NCBI GenBank assembly: GCA_018857735.1
Contig: JABMCL010001678.1
Span: forward strand, 1-64,000
DNA: 64,000 bases
Direction of reading: 5' to 3'
Source: Alviniconcha marisindica
Taxonomy: Eukaryota > Mollusca > Gastropoda > Provannidae
Part shown: positions 56,153 through 64,000 of the stretch, in pieces
Layout of the letters: every line of letters begins with the position of its first letter
How positions within the stretch are numbered: position 1 is the stretch's first letter
Made by a program: the position numbers and the translations under genes
Notes under the pieces: generated by a model
Seen by the model: the letters and a program-made list of their open reading frames with translations, nothing else
The model's database searches: none
Told to the model about the DNA's origin: nothing

Positions 56153-58439
56153 CTGAAAAAGACAACAAAAAATCCAAGTCACTAATCAATGCTATCTCAA
56201 AACAAGGCTTCATGGTTTGGCAAGGCAAAAAGGTCACTTCAAGTGATGCAGGCCAAAAAAATTTTTTAGGATTTGAATGCTCATTGTAACCCTGACACTG
56301 AAAAGAAAAACCCAACCTTTTCACAAATGACTCTCCTCCTGATAATGATAAGCCCATGTTTTCTGACTATCCCCAAATGCATCTTCTTTTTTTCTCTCTC
56401 TCTCTCTCTTTAAGACAAGCCACACTAATCAACAGCACTTTATTGTGATCCTGTCTGTACATAGAACAACCACACACAGTTTCAACAAACGTACAACAAT
56501 ATACTATACCTGCCAACTTTGAAATTTACCTGCTAAACAATTTTAAGGATGTATGGTAGAACAATGCACAGCATAGTAGCACAGCTACATAAAAGAAAAA
56601 AACTTTTGCTTCTTTGTCAACATTTTCAGTTGCTTCAATGAAGTGTAGTTTTTTGGTCAGGCACTAAAGAAAGCAGAATGTATTACTAATATTACACACA
56701 GATTGGTTGCAAAAAGTTCAGTACTTCATAAGATATGGAGCAACCCATAATTTCTAGAGGATCCTAACCCTCATTGTGATCTTGATGGCAGCAATCCAAT
56801 CTTTTTGCAAGACTTTCCAGTGACAATGCATCACCTTGTATGGTTCCCAATGGTTCAGTTGTGACCAGAGAAAGAGGAAGTCACAAGTCAAGTGCAGGAA
56901 ATATAAGGACCAAAAGAATGTTTCCACCAACTCATGAAACACACGAAGCCCCATGCAGACCCATACCAATTTGCGCACAAGCACAACAGAAGCACCAAAA
57001 ATGCAACACTCACTCTTTTGCACAATGCATACACTCATCTTGAAAAAACTGGTTTATTTGTCCAAATTCTATTCATCAACTTTTCTTCTGCCTTCAACAC
57101 CATACAACCACACCTCATGGCAAGCAAACCTTTGAAACCTGACATTAACCCAAGACTGATTTTCTGGATTGTTGACTTTCTTGTCAATCATTCTCAGACA
57201 GTTCATCACCAAGCTGTACTTTTGTCTTCCTGCTCTATTTCTATTGGCTCTCCACACGTCACTGTCCTACCTCCTATTCTTTGACACACAGGCACTGACA
57301 CAACACCAATCATAAAATACTGACAATTCTGCAATAGAAATCTTTCCAACTCAGATTCTGTTTACTTTGCTGAAGTTGAAAGGTTCAGTAACTGGTTCAG
57401 GGATAATTCTCTTGACTTGAATGTAAAGAAAACAGGAAATGTTCACTGATTTCAGAAAAGCTCCAACTGTCGTTTCATACCTCTTTATTGATGGCATGAA
57501 AGTTGAAAGAGTGACTGAATACAAATATCTAGGAACAGTCTTAGAAAACAAGCTGAATTTTAACAAAAACACTGATTTTACTCACAAAAGATGTCAGCCA
57601 AAAATATTTTACCTTCAAAAGCTAAGACATCTTAATGTCAGTGCTGCTGTTTTACGTACTTCTACCAGAATTGTATTGAATCAGTTTTAACATTTTTGTT
57701 CCTGTGCTGGTTTGGTGGCTTGAATGTGAAGAGCAAAAATGTCCAGAATAAAGTGGTGAACGTGTGTGGCAGGGTTGTGGGTGAAAGACAAGAATGCTTA
57801 AGTCAGTTGTATGAATGTCGTGTAGGGTGATTGTGGATGACAACAGCCATGTCCTTGCTAAATATTATGAGCTTCTTCTATCTGGTAGACAACTTCATAT
57901 ACTGAAATCTAATACAGTACTGAAATCAAAACAAAGTTTTGTTCTGCAGTCAGTAACATTGCTGAACAGATAAATCCGTTCAGACGTCAGAACAGTGTGT
58001 GTGTGTGTAATTATGCAAATTACTAGTTTGTTTAATATGTAACTTTTGTATTTTCAACAACTGTTCTTTGAGTTTTAAAATATACAATAATTATGTGTTA
58101 TTGTGTACTGTGATGTGGTTAATGTTCAGCCATGTTTTAATTTCTCTGATGAGATAATAATTTTCAATTTTGAATATAATGTGACTGTTTAGCTGTTAGT
58201 TGTTTTGGTAATGGTGGGTATGGATACAGCATTTGTGAGACTCATCATGTATAAGCAGTTAATTTAAACCCTAATATAGTGACTTTAAAAAAAAGTGGCT
58301 TCAAAATGATACCTGCTATTACATTTTAAAACATCATGAACAATTATTAACAAATAATAATGTTATGGAAAACCTGGATAATCAAGAGATCTTCCCTTTT
58401 AGTCAGTCACTCACACATCATTTTCCATAATCTACTTAC
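56153..58439 (-). other. CCDC62 last intron
   Basis: GTAAGT donor (58439-58434) and TTTTTCAG acceptor. It contains family E fragments and a Rex1-like LINE 3' part in antisense (56930-58020). The rest is AT-rich and unassigned. Confidence 0.8.
56930..58020 (+). mobile_element. Rex1/CR1-like LINE fragment
   Basis: RT pieces in several frames: a NRSTKNATLTLLHNA-like segment, ILFINFSSAFNTIQPH (57072; first catalytic region, Asn for Asp), a NPRLIFWIVDFLVNHSQ segment, a LDLNVKKT segment, EYKYLGTVLENKLNFNKNT (57513) and QKLRHLNVSAAVLRT, then a 3' UTR matching 3253-3660. The catalytic YADD region is absent. Confidence 0.85.
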
Positions 58440-59643
58440 CTGGAACCTTAATGGATCAATGCTAACATCATCTGCACCAGTTTCCAGAAATGAAGAGAGC
58501 CTCTCCTCAAAAGCCATGGGTGCAGCCACTGCTACATCTCTATGTGAATACTGTTGTAACTCTGGCACTGGCTGCCTGTCATCTTCCTCCATCTCTCTGT
58601 TTGCCCCCAAGACCACTGATCCCTCTGTGTGTGACAGTAACCTGTCACTTGCGGCTGCTGTAGTCTTTCTGAAATGCCCCTGGCTGCCACTTGGTGTTTG
58701 AGGTTCTGATCCATGCACATTCTTGCACAGTATGGATTTTTTTTTAAACTGAGCACAGAAGTGTTGTTGTTCCCATCCTGTGCTAACAACCGAGTTGTCT
58801 TGAGTCATGAAGTCAGACGTGTACAGATGCTGTGGTGGATCATCACTGTCAGTTGGACAAAGCCCACCATTGATTTGTTTACTTTCAGCACCTGCATTAT
58901 ATGCCAGTGGTGCGGCGTCTGGCAAAGTACATTTCTCATCCATACTCAGAGGCCCAGTGCCCCACTTCCTGTACATCCCCAAGGACCCCTCTCCACTCAC
59001 CACTGCTGACGGCACTCTGGCGTTTCCATCAACTGGAAACTGGTCAAAACTGTTCACATTCATTTCCACTTTGGGTCTGCCGGGCCAAAGTTTTACTGGT
59101 GTCTTTTTGGGAAGAGAATTTTGATTTCCATGTCTCACAGACATAATTTTTAACCAAAAGGCTTCAGTGTCAACATCTTGCTCTTTCTTCAGAAAGCCAT
59201 CTTGATTTTCATCTGACAGGTTGTTGTGGTCTGAAACTGGCAGCAGAAAAGCTTGGTGCCCATCACTGGCAGACTGACCAAGAGACTGATGCCACCCATA
59301 ACAGGAATATTTTGTGTTGCTGTACGTGCTGTGTGCTTGGCTGTAGTTGTCACTCTGACACATGTCTTTTGTGTGCTCACTGCCCTTGGCTTTGCAAACA
59401 TCTGCACTGTTTCTGATGGAACTGCTTTCACTTTTTTCATCTCTGGTATTTTTTCTAAAATGCACTTTGTTGGTTTTCTCCAAGCAGTCAGCACTGTTTG
59501 AGCAGTTGAGCTGCTGGTGACTTGTTCTGCCAACCTGTTGGCCAGTGGCAGCAGCTAGCATGTAATTGTCAGTTGGGTTGCTGTCCTGTGAAGAGCTCAA
59601 AGTGGAGTCAGTGTTGCCACAGCTGGTTTCTTCAAGTTCAACC
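58440..59643 (-). CDS. CCDC62: CCDC62 homolog, large internal exon
   Basis: About 401 codons open. I place the 5' boundary at 59643, because GAAATTTGTTGTTTCAG (ending 59644) is a strong acceptor whose phase matches the preceding exon (both split the codon after two bases, giving Arg). The upstream ATG at 59777 would then be intronic or an alternative start. The 3' boundary is the CAG/GTAAGT donor at 58440/58439. The protein segment is Ser/Asn/Asp-rich, low-complexity, like the variable middle of CCDC62. A conserved-looking DTEAFWLKIMSVRHGNQ segment lies near 59135 and the exon ends DVSIDPLRFQ. In mammals CCDC62 is a testis-enriched nuclear receptor-binding coactivator required for sperm formation; that role is family knowledge, not shown here. 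Confidence 0.8.
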
Positions 59644-59942
59644 CTGAAACAACAAATTTCTTTTTTATCATCTGGTTGGTAAAGTGTCATCTTTAATGGC
59701 CAACATTCATGTTTTATTCTCTCATATTCAGAATTTATCTTGAATGCATAGTTCATTTCAAGTTCATGCAGGTTCATTTTCTATCAAGTTTACAATTGGT
59801 AAACCAGTTTTCTCGTTGGCCAGTCATGTGACCTCATAGTTGCCTAATGCTAAGAGATTAACATTAAAAAAAGAAGAAGTCTGAATCAAACGACAAAGGA
59901 AATTAACAGCACTAAAAGTCGACACATGAATAACAAGGGATG

Positions 59943-60185
59943 CAACAACAAAGACCCGACTCCTGAACTGCTTGAATGAAAGAATCAGATGCTGTCTTAG
60001 GGAAAATAGTCACAACGAGGCCCAGGGCGCTCATGCAGAATCAACACACAAGGGAGTTAATGTATCCCTGGTGGAGTTTATGTACCTTGTATTTACATGC
60101 ATGCCAAGTGAGAGTTACTGTAGGCGACTCAGGTCTTTGTTGTTATGTATTTCGAGCACTAATTAACTCTCTTGTATGTTGATTA
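59943..60185. mobile_element. Foldback/MITE-like element, copy 2
   Basis: GCAACAACAAAGACCCGACT at about 59942 faces ACTCAGGTCTTTGTTGTTAT at 60127. Right outer flank ATGTATTTCGAGCACTAATT inverts the left flank of copy 1 (12396). Internal GAGTTTATGTACCTTGTATT is shared. A small extra insertion (about 59965-60055) lengthens this copy. Confidence 0.8.
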
Positions 60186-60639
60186 GGGAAAATAAGTTAT
60201 TGAATTGGTATCTAAATGGCTGATTGTATGATGAAACTAGCAGGTTGGAAGTAGGCTACAACAAACAAGCCACCAGCTGGAGGTTCCTCAGTTTTATTTA
60301 TTTTTTCCTGAGGGTATGTACAAGAGGCAGTTGGCATCACCTCTCGCTTTTTCTCACGCTCTCTCCACGTCTTTCTGTGATGTTAAAATAGCATGTAAAA
60401 GACTGAATGATGCCCACACACAAAAGAATAAAAAGCTAGTGACACTGACAGACACAGTGACATACAGAGTACAATAACACAGATAATGTGCAGATGCACT
60501 TGGTTACATCTGTAATGTTTCATCACTGGAAACAAGAAGAATGAAAGTTTGGAAACTCAACAGGATAATACTGATGTTACATAACGCAGACTACAACACA
60601 GGGAGTATAAAAATGCCAAGCTCAGTGCCAAGCTTGACA

Positions 60640-60815
60640 CATAGTTCAGGAGCTGTGTGAGAGTTGAGGTGGCCGTCCTGAGCTGTCTGTCCTAACAAGC
60701 CTTCTGGTTTCCGTGGACGTAAAGAATTATTGAACCATGCTTCGGCATTGGTCACAACTTGTCCCTAATACATCAACTGACATCTGAGGACATTAAGCAT
60801 CACTTCATCATCATC
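60640..60815 (-). repeat. Dispersed repeat family C, copy 2
   Basis: Reverse complement of 32480-32645: GAGCTGTGTGAGAGTTGAGG, GGACGTAAAGAATTATTGAA, ACTGACATCTGAGGACATTA. Confidence 0.85.
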
Positions 60816-60848
60816 AGCCAAGCTTGAAAGATCTAAGTTTAGGAGTTG

Positions 60849-60875
60849 CCCCCCCCCCCCCCCCCCTCCTTCCAA

Positions 60876-60923
<48 letters not shown>

Positions 60924-60960
60924 GGTGGTGGGGGTGGGTGGGGGGGGTGGGGTGGGGGGG
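60849..60960. repeat. C18 tract facing a 47-base G tract and G-rich tail
   Basis: C at 60849-60866, a nine-base spacer, then G at 60876-60922, followed by TGG/GGGT repeats to 60960. It can form a C:G hairpin or G-quadruplexes. Confidence 0.95.
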
Positions 60961-61454
60961 AACCCATGTTAAGTTTCATCTAATCCCAAATGATTGTTCC
61001 TTATGTCAAGCCAAACTCACCCCTTGTGGTGATGTTGTTTGTGCATTTAACAACCACATACTTTCAACAGCTATACAAAAATATACTGTGCCTGCCAACT
61101 TGGACATTTACCTCCTAAACCATTTAAGGATATACACAGTAGCACCATGCACAGCATAGCGGCACAGCTACATAATGGGGGAAAACTCTTTTATAAAGTG
61201 TTTTTTTCTGGTCAGGCACTAAAGAAAGCTGAATGTATTCCTCTGTTTTTAAAGATGACAGTGGTGTTTGACATTTACAGTGTTGTCACAAACATTGTGC
61301 AACCTTCTTAGCTACTGAGCACTTAAAGATTTCTTCACTGTGTGGCCAGGTGTTGACACACGCCAGGCACTTTGGCAAAGCTGACATTTCATCCAATGTA
61401 AAGATTGGCATAGTTTTTACTCACGAAAGATCAAAGTAACTGTTAAGAACTTAC

Positions 61455-61487
61455 AGTGCATGGTTGCTGCATAATTCAAGAAAGCTT
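61455..61487 (-). CDS. CCDC62: Possible 33-nt CCDC62 microexon
   Basis: On the minus strand, TGTTGGAATAG precedes 33 bases that end at a perfect GTAAGT donor (61454-61449). Inserted between the flanking exons it keeps the frame and would add 11 residues (SFLELCSNHAL-like). The acceptor is weak, without a long pyrimidine tract. The exon model also works without it, and I cannot decide from sequence alone. Confidence 0.3.
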
Positions 61488-61589
61488 CTATTCCAACAGA
61501 CATGTGTGACTTGTGTCTCATCTCTTGCCTTAATACGACCGTTGCAATTCATTGGGCATTCAATATAAAAAAAATCAATCAATCTTTAC

Positions 61590-61654
61590 CTCTCTTTGGA
61601 GGTTTCCAGGTTCAATTGTAAGAGTGTCTTTTCACGGTTCTGCCTTCTGTACAG
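61590..61654 (-). CDS. CCDC62: CCDC62 homolog, coiled-coil exon
   Basis: Minus-strand acceptor GTGTTTGTTTAG (ending 61655) opens 65 bases encoding LYRRQNREKTLLQLNLETSK and Glu, with the last codon split after AG. The charged heptad-like pattern continues the coiled coil of the upstream exon and matches in position the short I/L-Y-x-x-Q-x-x-x-x-x-x-L-N-x-N/E stretch that follows the same motif in vertebrate CCDC62. Donor AG/GTAAAG. Confidence 0.8.
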
Positions 61655-61732
61655 CTAAACAAACACAAAACAGCAATGATCATTCCCATAAATCATCTTC
61701 GAAATGTTACCTCTTCAAGTTATCCTATTGAC

Positions 61733-61764
<32 letters not shown>

Positions 61765-62286
61765 CAAGTGCATGTGTGCATGGGTGGGTGGTGGGTGGGT
61801 GTGCATACTCGCAAAGTTTGTTTTTTCTGTGTTTTGTTCATCACTTGGTGATGGGCTACGTGCTCTAATTTGGAGAAATAGCACATATTTTTGTTTTTTT
61901 AATTATTATTATTATTATAAATAAACTGCTCCCTGTCAATGGTGGACGTCAGTACCACTCCTGCAAAGTGATCAACTGTGTGGTGACTGTATTCCTGCTA
62001 CCTTCAGCCTTTCACACCCATTTTGAGACATCAATCTACTGTACGTAATCAGACAAACCACCATCTGGAGTTGGATCACAACCTTTTTCCCTTGTGTTGA
62101 CTGATCCTTCCACCACTGATCCTTTTTTTAATTTTTTTATATAAAAGCTGTTATCTGCAGGACAATGCATCTTCACTTTCACTGGACCTCCGTGCAACCA
62201 GTTTCCGCTTCTCCTCCTACCAACTCCTTAGTGAAGGGCAGCTAAAAACACTTGATAAATCTGACATACTCTTATCCCCTTATACC

Positions 62287-62303
62287 CCCCCCCCCCCCCC
62301 CCC
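62287..62303. repeat. Poly-C tract (about 17 C)
   Basis: A C homopolymer in a CCDC62 intron, followed by TG microsatellite. Confidence 0.95.
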
Positions 62304-62917
62304 AATTTCTTACTCAACACTGTGTGTGTGTCCTATACATATGCATGCACGTGTGTGTTTTTGTGTGTGTGTGCACATGTATGCATGTGTCTGTATATTT
62401 ACATACATATAGGTAACCCCACCTGGCCTTAAACTGGTTACTTTTAACTGGGATAAAGGCACACCATAAATGCAGTTATCATTTACTTTACTGTTAATTT
62501 CATACAATATTTTGCCCTGATATGACCATGCAACTAACTACCATAAACTTGAACACAGGTTTCTGATCTAAGCAAAATACAGTCAGTATGAAAACATATG
62601 TTTCTTTTTGTTGGTGAGCATGTGGATTGTGTTTAAAGAGGACACAAACCCAAAATGTGAGCTGGTCTGAAAACTTTTAAAATGTGTAAAATATTTCCAA
62701 CTGCAGGCTTCATGTGGTTGTTCTAACAATATTTACACAACAACTGCATTACTGCATCAAATTTGAGCTCCTGAGGAGGAGGAACCATGATGATTCATTT
62801 TGTTATCAACACGAGCAGAAAAAAGTTGGCTCGTGACCAAGGCACTGCATGCACTGTTGCCTCACACAAGCCAGCTGCATAAGCAGTCTGGTGCCTTCAA
62901 TCGTTAAACTTCTTTAA

Positions 62918-63139
62918 CCCCTTCACTGCCATGGTGTCACTTGAAAACAACCAATAAAAGTAGGAAATTTGAAATCCTTAAGCCTTTTTGTATGTTTTTC
63001 GCATTAGCATGTGAAAGGATTTTGATCAAAACCCACACTATTGAAATTAGATTCTTATAGGAGCAGGAAATAGATTGTTTTCAGGCGCGTATGCGCGCTT
63101 TTCAGCCTGGAAATTGTACGTACTGGGGCAGTGAAGGGG
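62918..63139. mobile_element. piggyBac-like MITE, 222 bp, TTAA target duplication
   Basis: CCCCTTCACTGCC at the left and GGCAGTGAAGGGG at the right are perfect 13-base terminal inverted repeats. TTAA sits directly outside both ends (62914-62917 and 63140-63143). CCC..GGG ends with a TTAA duplication are the signature of piggyBac-superfamily elements. No transposase. A palindromic GCGCGTATGCGCGC lies near the right end. Confidence 0.88.
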
Positions 63140-63194
63140 TTAACACAGAGTTGTCTCTGAAGAGGTACTAGGGGTGACCAAGACCCCAGGAAGA

Positions 63195-63395
63195 GGGTCA
63201 CCACCACAGTGATTCTCGCATTCACATGGGCAGCAATGAGAGCCATTTTAATGTTTCATTAACTGTGAAGGACAAAGTCACAAGCCAGCATCCACAACCT
63301 TTGAAGAGCGAGGAATGCCAAAGTGGAATCAAACATAAGTTCTCCCGATTACCAGCCTACAGCCTTACTGCTAGTCCAAACTGGCTCACCTGGTG
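63195..63395 (-). mobile_element. tRNA-derived SINE (family B) copy
   Basis: On the minus strand it begins near 63395 with GAGCCAGTTTGGACTAGCAG (A-box region) and reaches the CTCATTGCTGCCCATGTGAA and GAATCACTGTGGTGGTGA body blocks, collinear with the 37-38.5 kb units. Confidence 0.8.
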
Positions 63396-63399
63396 CCTT

Positions 63400-63799
63400 C
63401 ACTGGGTAGGCACAGTATAAAGCTGTTGGTCAGAGATTGCAGTAGTACATGTCATGCATACACAACATCATTTTGAATGACACATGACTTTTGGATTATG
63501 ATGTGAAAGGCATCTACCAAAATCAAAGAGCTATTTTCTGATGAATCCACCAACTCTGAATCTAAAAGCACCAGTGATTGAATCTAAAAGGGACCATCAT
63601 AGCCACTATGATAATAATAATAATGATAACAGAGATGCCCTTGCCTAGCCCCAGAAGTGAAGTCAACTTTGTTTCAGATTTTGCTTTCATTGAGGCAAAA
63701 AGAGACAATCTCCTGTTGAGTTACTGTGGGTCAATGGGAGAGCAGAAGCAATGACTCATTCTGCAGCATATGTCAGTTGCTGTAATAAAAAGAACTCAC
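63400..63799. other. Intronic, no feature recognised
   Basis: AT-rich DNA with a short ATA/ATG microsatellite at 63612-63630. Confidence 0.5.
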
Positions 63800-63888
63800 A
63801 TTTTTTAGTTGAGTCAGCTCCACAGCACAGCGTTCTTGTCGTGCTCGCACAGACCTCAGCAGTTCATCTTTGTTTTTTTCTCGTTCAC
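63800..63888 (-). CDS. CCDC62: CCDC62 homolog, coiled-coil exon (5'-most in window)
   Basis: The minus-strand acceptor GTCTTCAG (ending 63889) and GTGAGT donor define 89 bases: two bases completing a split codon, then 29 codons. EREKNKDELL followed by RARQERCAVELTQLKN is a clear coiled coil. It closely follows the vertebrate CCDC62 motif E-R-E-K-x-K-D-E-L-L with the Q-E-R-T/C-x-x-E-L continuation. Upstream exons lie outside the window to the right. The exon is in phase with 61590-61654. Confidence 0.85.
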
Positions 63889-64000
63889 CTGAAGACAGTA
63901 TAATTAGTAGAGTTTTAACCAGATTTATCATCCAACTCTTGCAATAAGAGACAACTTAAAGCTGAAATGAGAAATACACACACAAAAGTGTTCCTTGACT

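Larger units (their letters stand above)
59644..61589 (-). other. CCDC62 intron
   Basis: GTAAAG donor (61589) to TTTCAG acceptor (59644). It holds a foldback element, a family C repeat, the poly-C/poly-G tract and perhaps a microexon. 60190-60640 and 60965-61450 show nothing else clear apart from degraded family E-like pieces near 61070-61240. Confidence 0.75.
61655..63799 (-). other. CCDC62 intron
   Basis: GTGAGT donor (63799) and GTTTAG acceptor. It contains TG microsatellites (61735-61760, 62320-62390), poly-C (62287-62303), a TTAA-flanked MITE and a SINE. The remaining 61780-62280 and 62400-62910 stretches show nothing recognisable. Confidence 0.75.

Noticed and set aside
55885..56289. 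134-codon plus-strand ORF with a hydrophobic start resembling a membrane protein
   Set aside because: It lies opposite the CCDC62 terminal exon, ends in a family E repeat fragment, and has no upstream promoter or family match; treated as a shadow.
59189..59533. 114-codon minus-strand ORF inside the large CCDC62 exon
   Set aside because: Overlaps the longer, phase-consistent CCDC62 frame; no independent evidence.

Overview
This window looks like nuclear DNA from a multicellular animal, most likely an invertebrate and plausibly a mollusc. The reasons are split genes with GT-AG introns, dense remnants of several non-LTR retrotransposon families, a DIRS-type element, a Ty3/gypsy remnant, tRNA-derived SINEs, small terminal-inverted-repeat DNA elements, tandem satellites and many microsatellites. 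There are no operons, no prokaryotic genes and no CRISPR array. Species assignment is inference only.

Three host genes can be supported. (1) 4.1-15.9 kb, plus strand: a complete three-exon ortholog of HGH1, the armadillo-type co-chaperone for folding of translation elongation factor 2. Exons are 4107-4764, 8008-8198 and 15617-15820, giving about 350 residues, with a poly(A) signal at 15881. (2) 42.37-44.51 kb, plus strand: a single large coding exon for a 712-residue low-complexity, basic, probably nuclear protein that I do not recognise; a poly(A) signal lies at 44941. (3) 56.05-63.89 kb, minus strand: the 3' part of a CCDC62 ortholog (coiled-coil protein), with exons at 63888-63800, 61654-61590, 59643-58440 and 56152-56054, and an optional 33-nt microexon at 61487-61455. 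Its 5' exons lie beyond the right edge. Genes 2 and 3 are convergent.

Between and inside these genes nearly everything is repeat. HGH1 intron 1 holds a dispersed ~640-bp element (here called family A) and TG/AT microsatellites. HGH1 intron 2 holds a dead DIRS-like retrotransposon (8986-11221), more family A copies and a foldback element. Region 18.2-23.6 kb is a decayed L1/Tx1-like LINE split by a family A insertion with a 7-bp target duplication. Region 25.5-28.8 kb is a decayed Rex1/CR1-like LINE on the minus strand. Region 29-32.6 kb holds a ~130-150 bp repeat and a decayed gypsy pol. Region 32.6-34.9 kb is an L2/CR1-like LINE on the minus strand. Region 37.2-38.5 kb is a head-to-tail run of tRNA-derived SINEs. 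Region 38.9-40.9 kb is a second L1/Tx1-like copy. Region 46.6-49.7 kb is a tandem-repeat district whose main part is a trimeric higher-order satellite. Region 50.4-54.5 kb carries a THAP-domain pseudogene, a pogo-like MITE and an L2-like fragment.

The items most worth a second look are the satellite at 48.1-49.7 kb, which repeats an extended nuclear-receptor half-site in every ~180-bp monomer; the paired-strand hairpin at 24.36-24.53 kb; TTAA-flanked and TA-flanked miniature DNA transposons; a 420-bp DNA element inserted in a LINE with clear target duplication; and the AT microsatellite immediately upstream of HGH1 exon 2.
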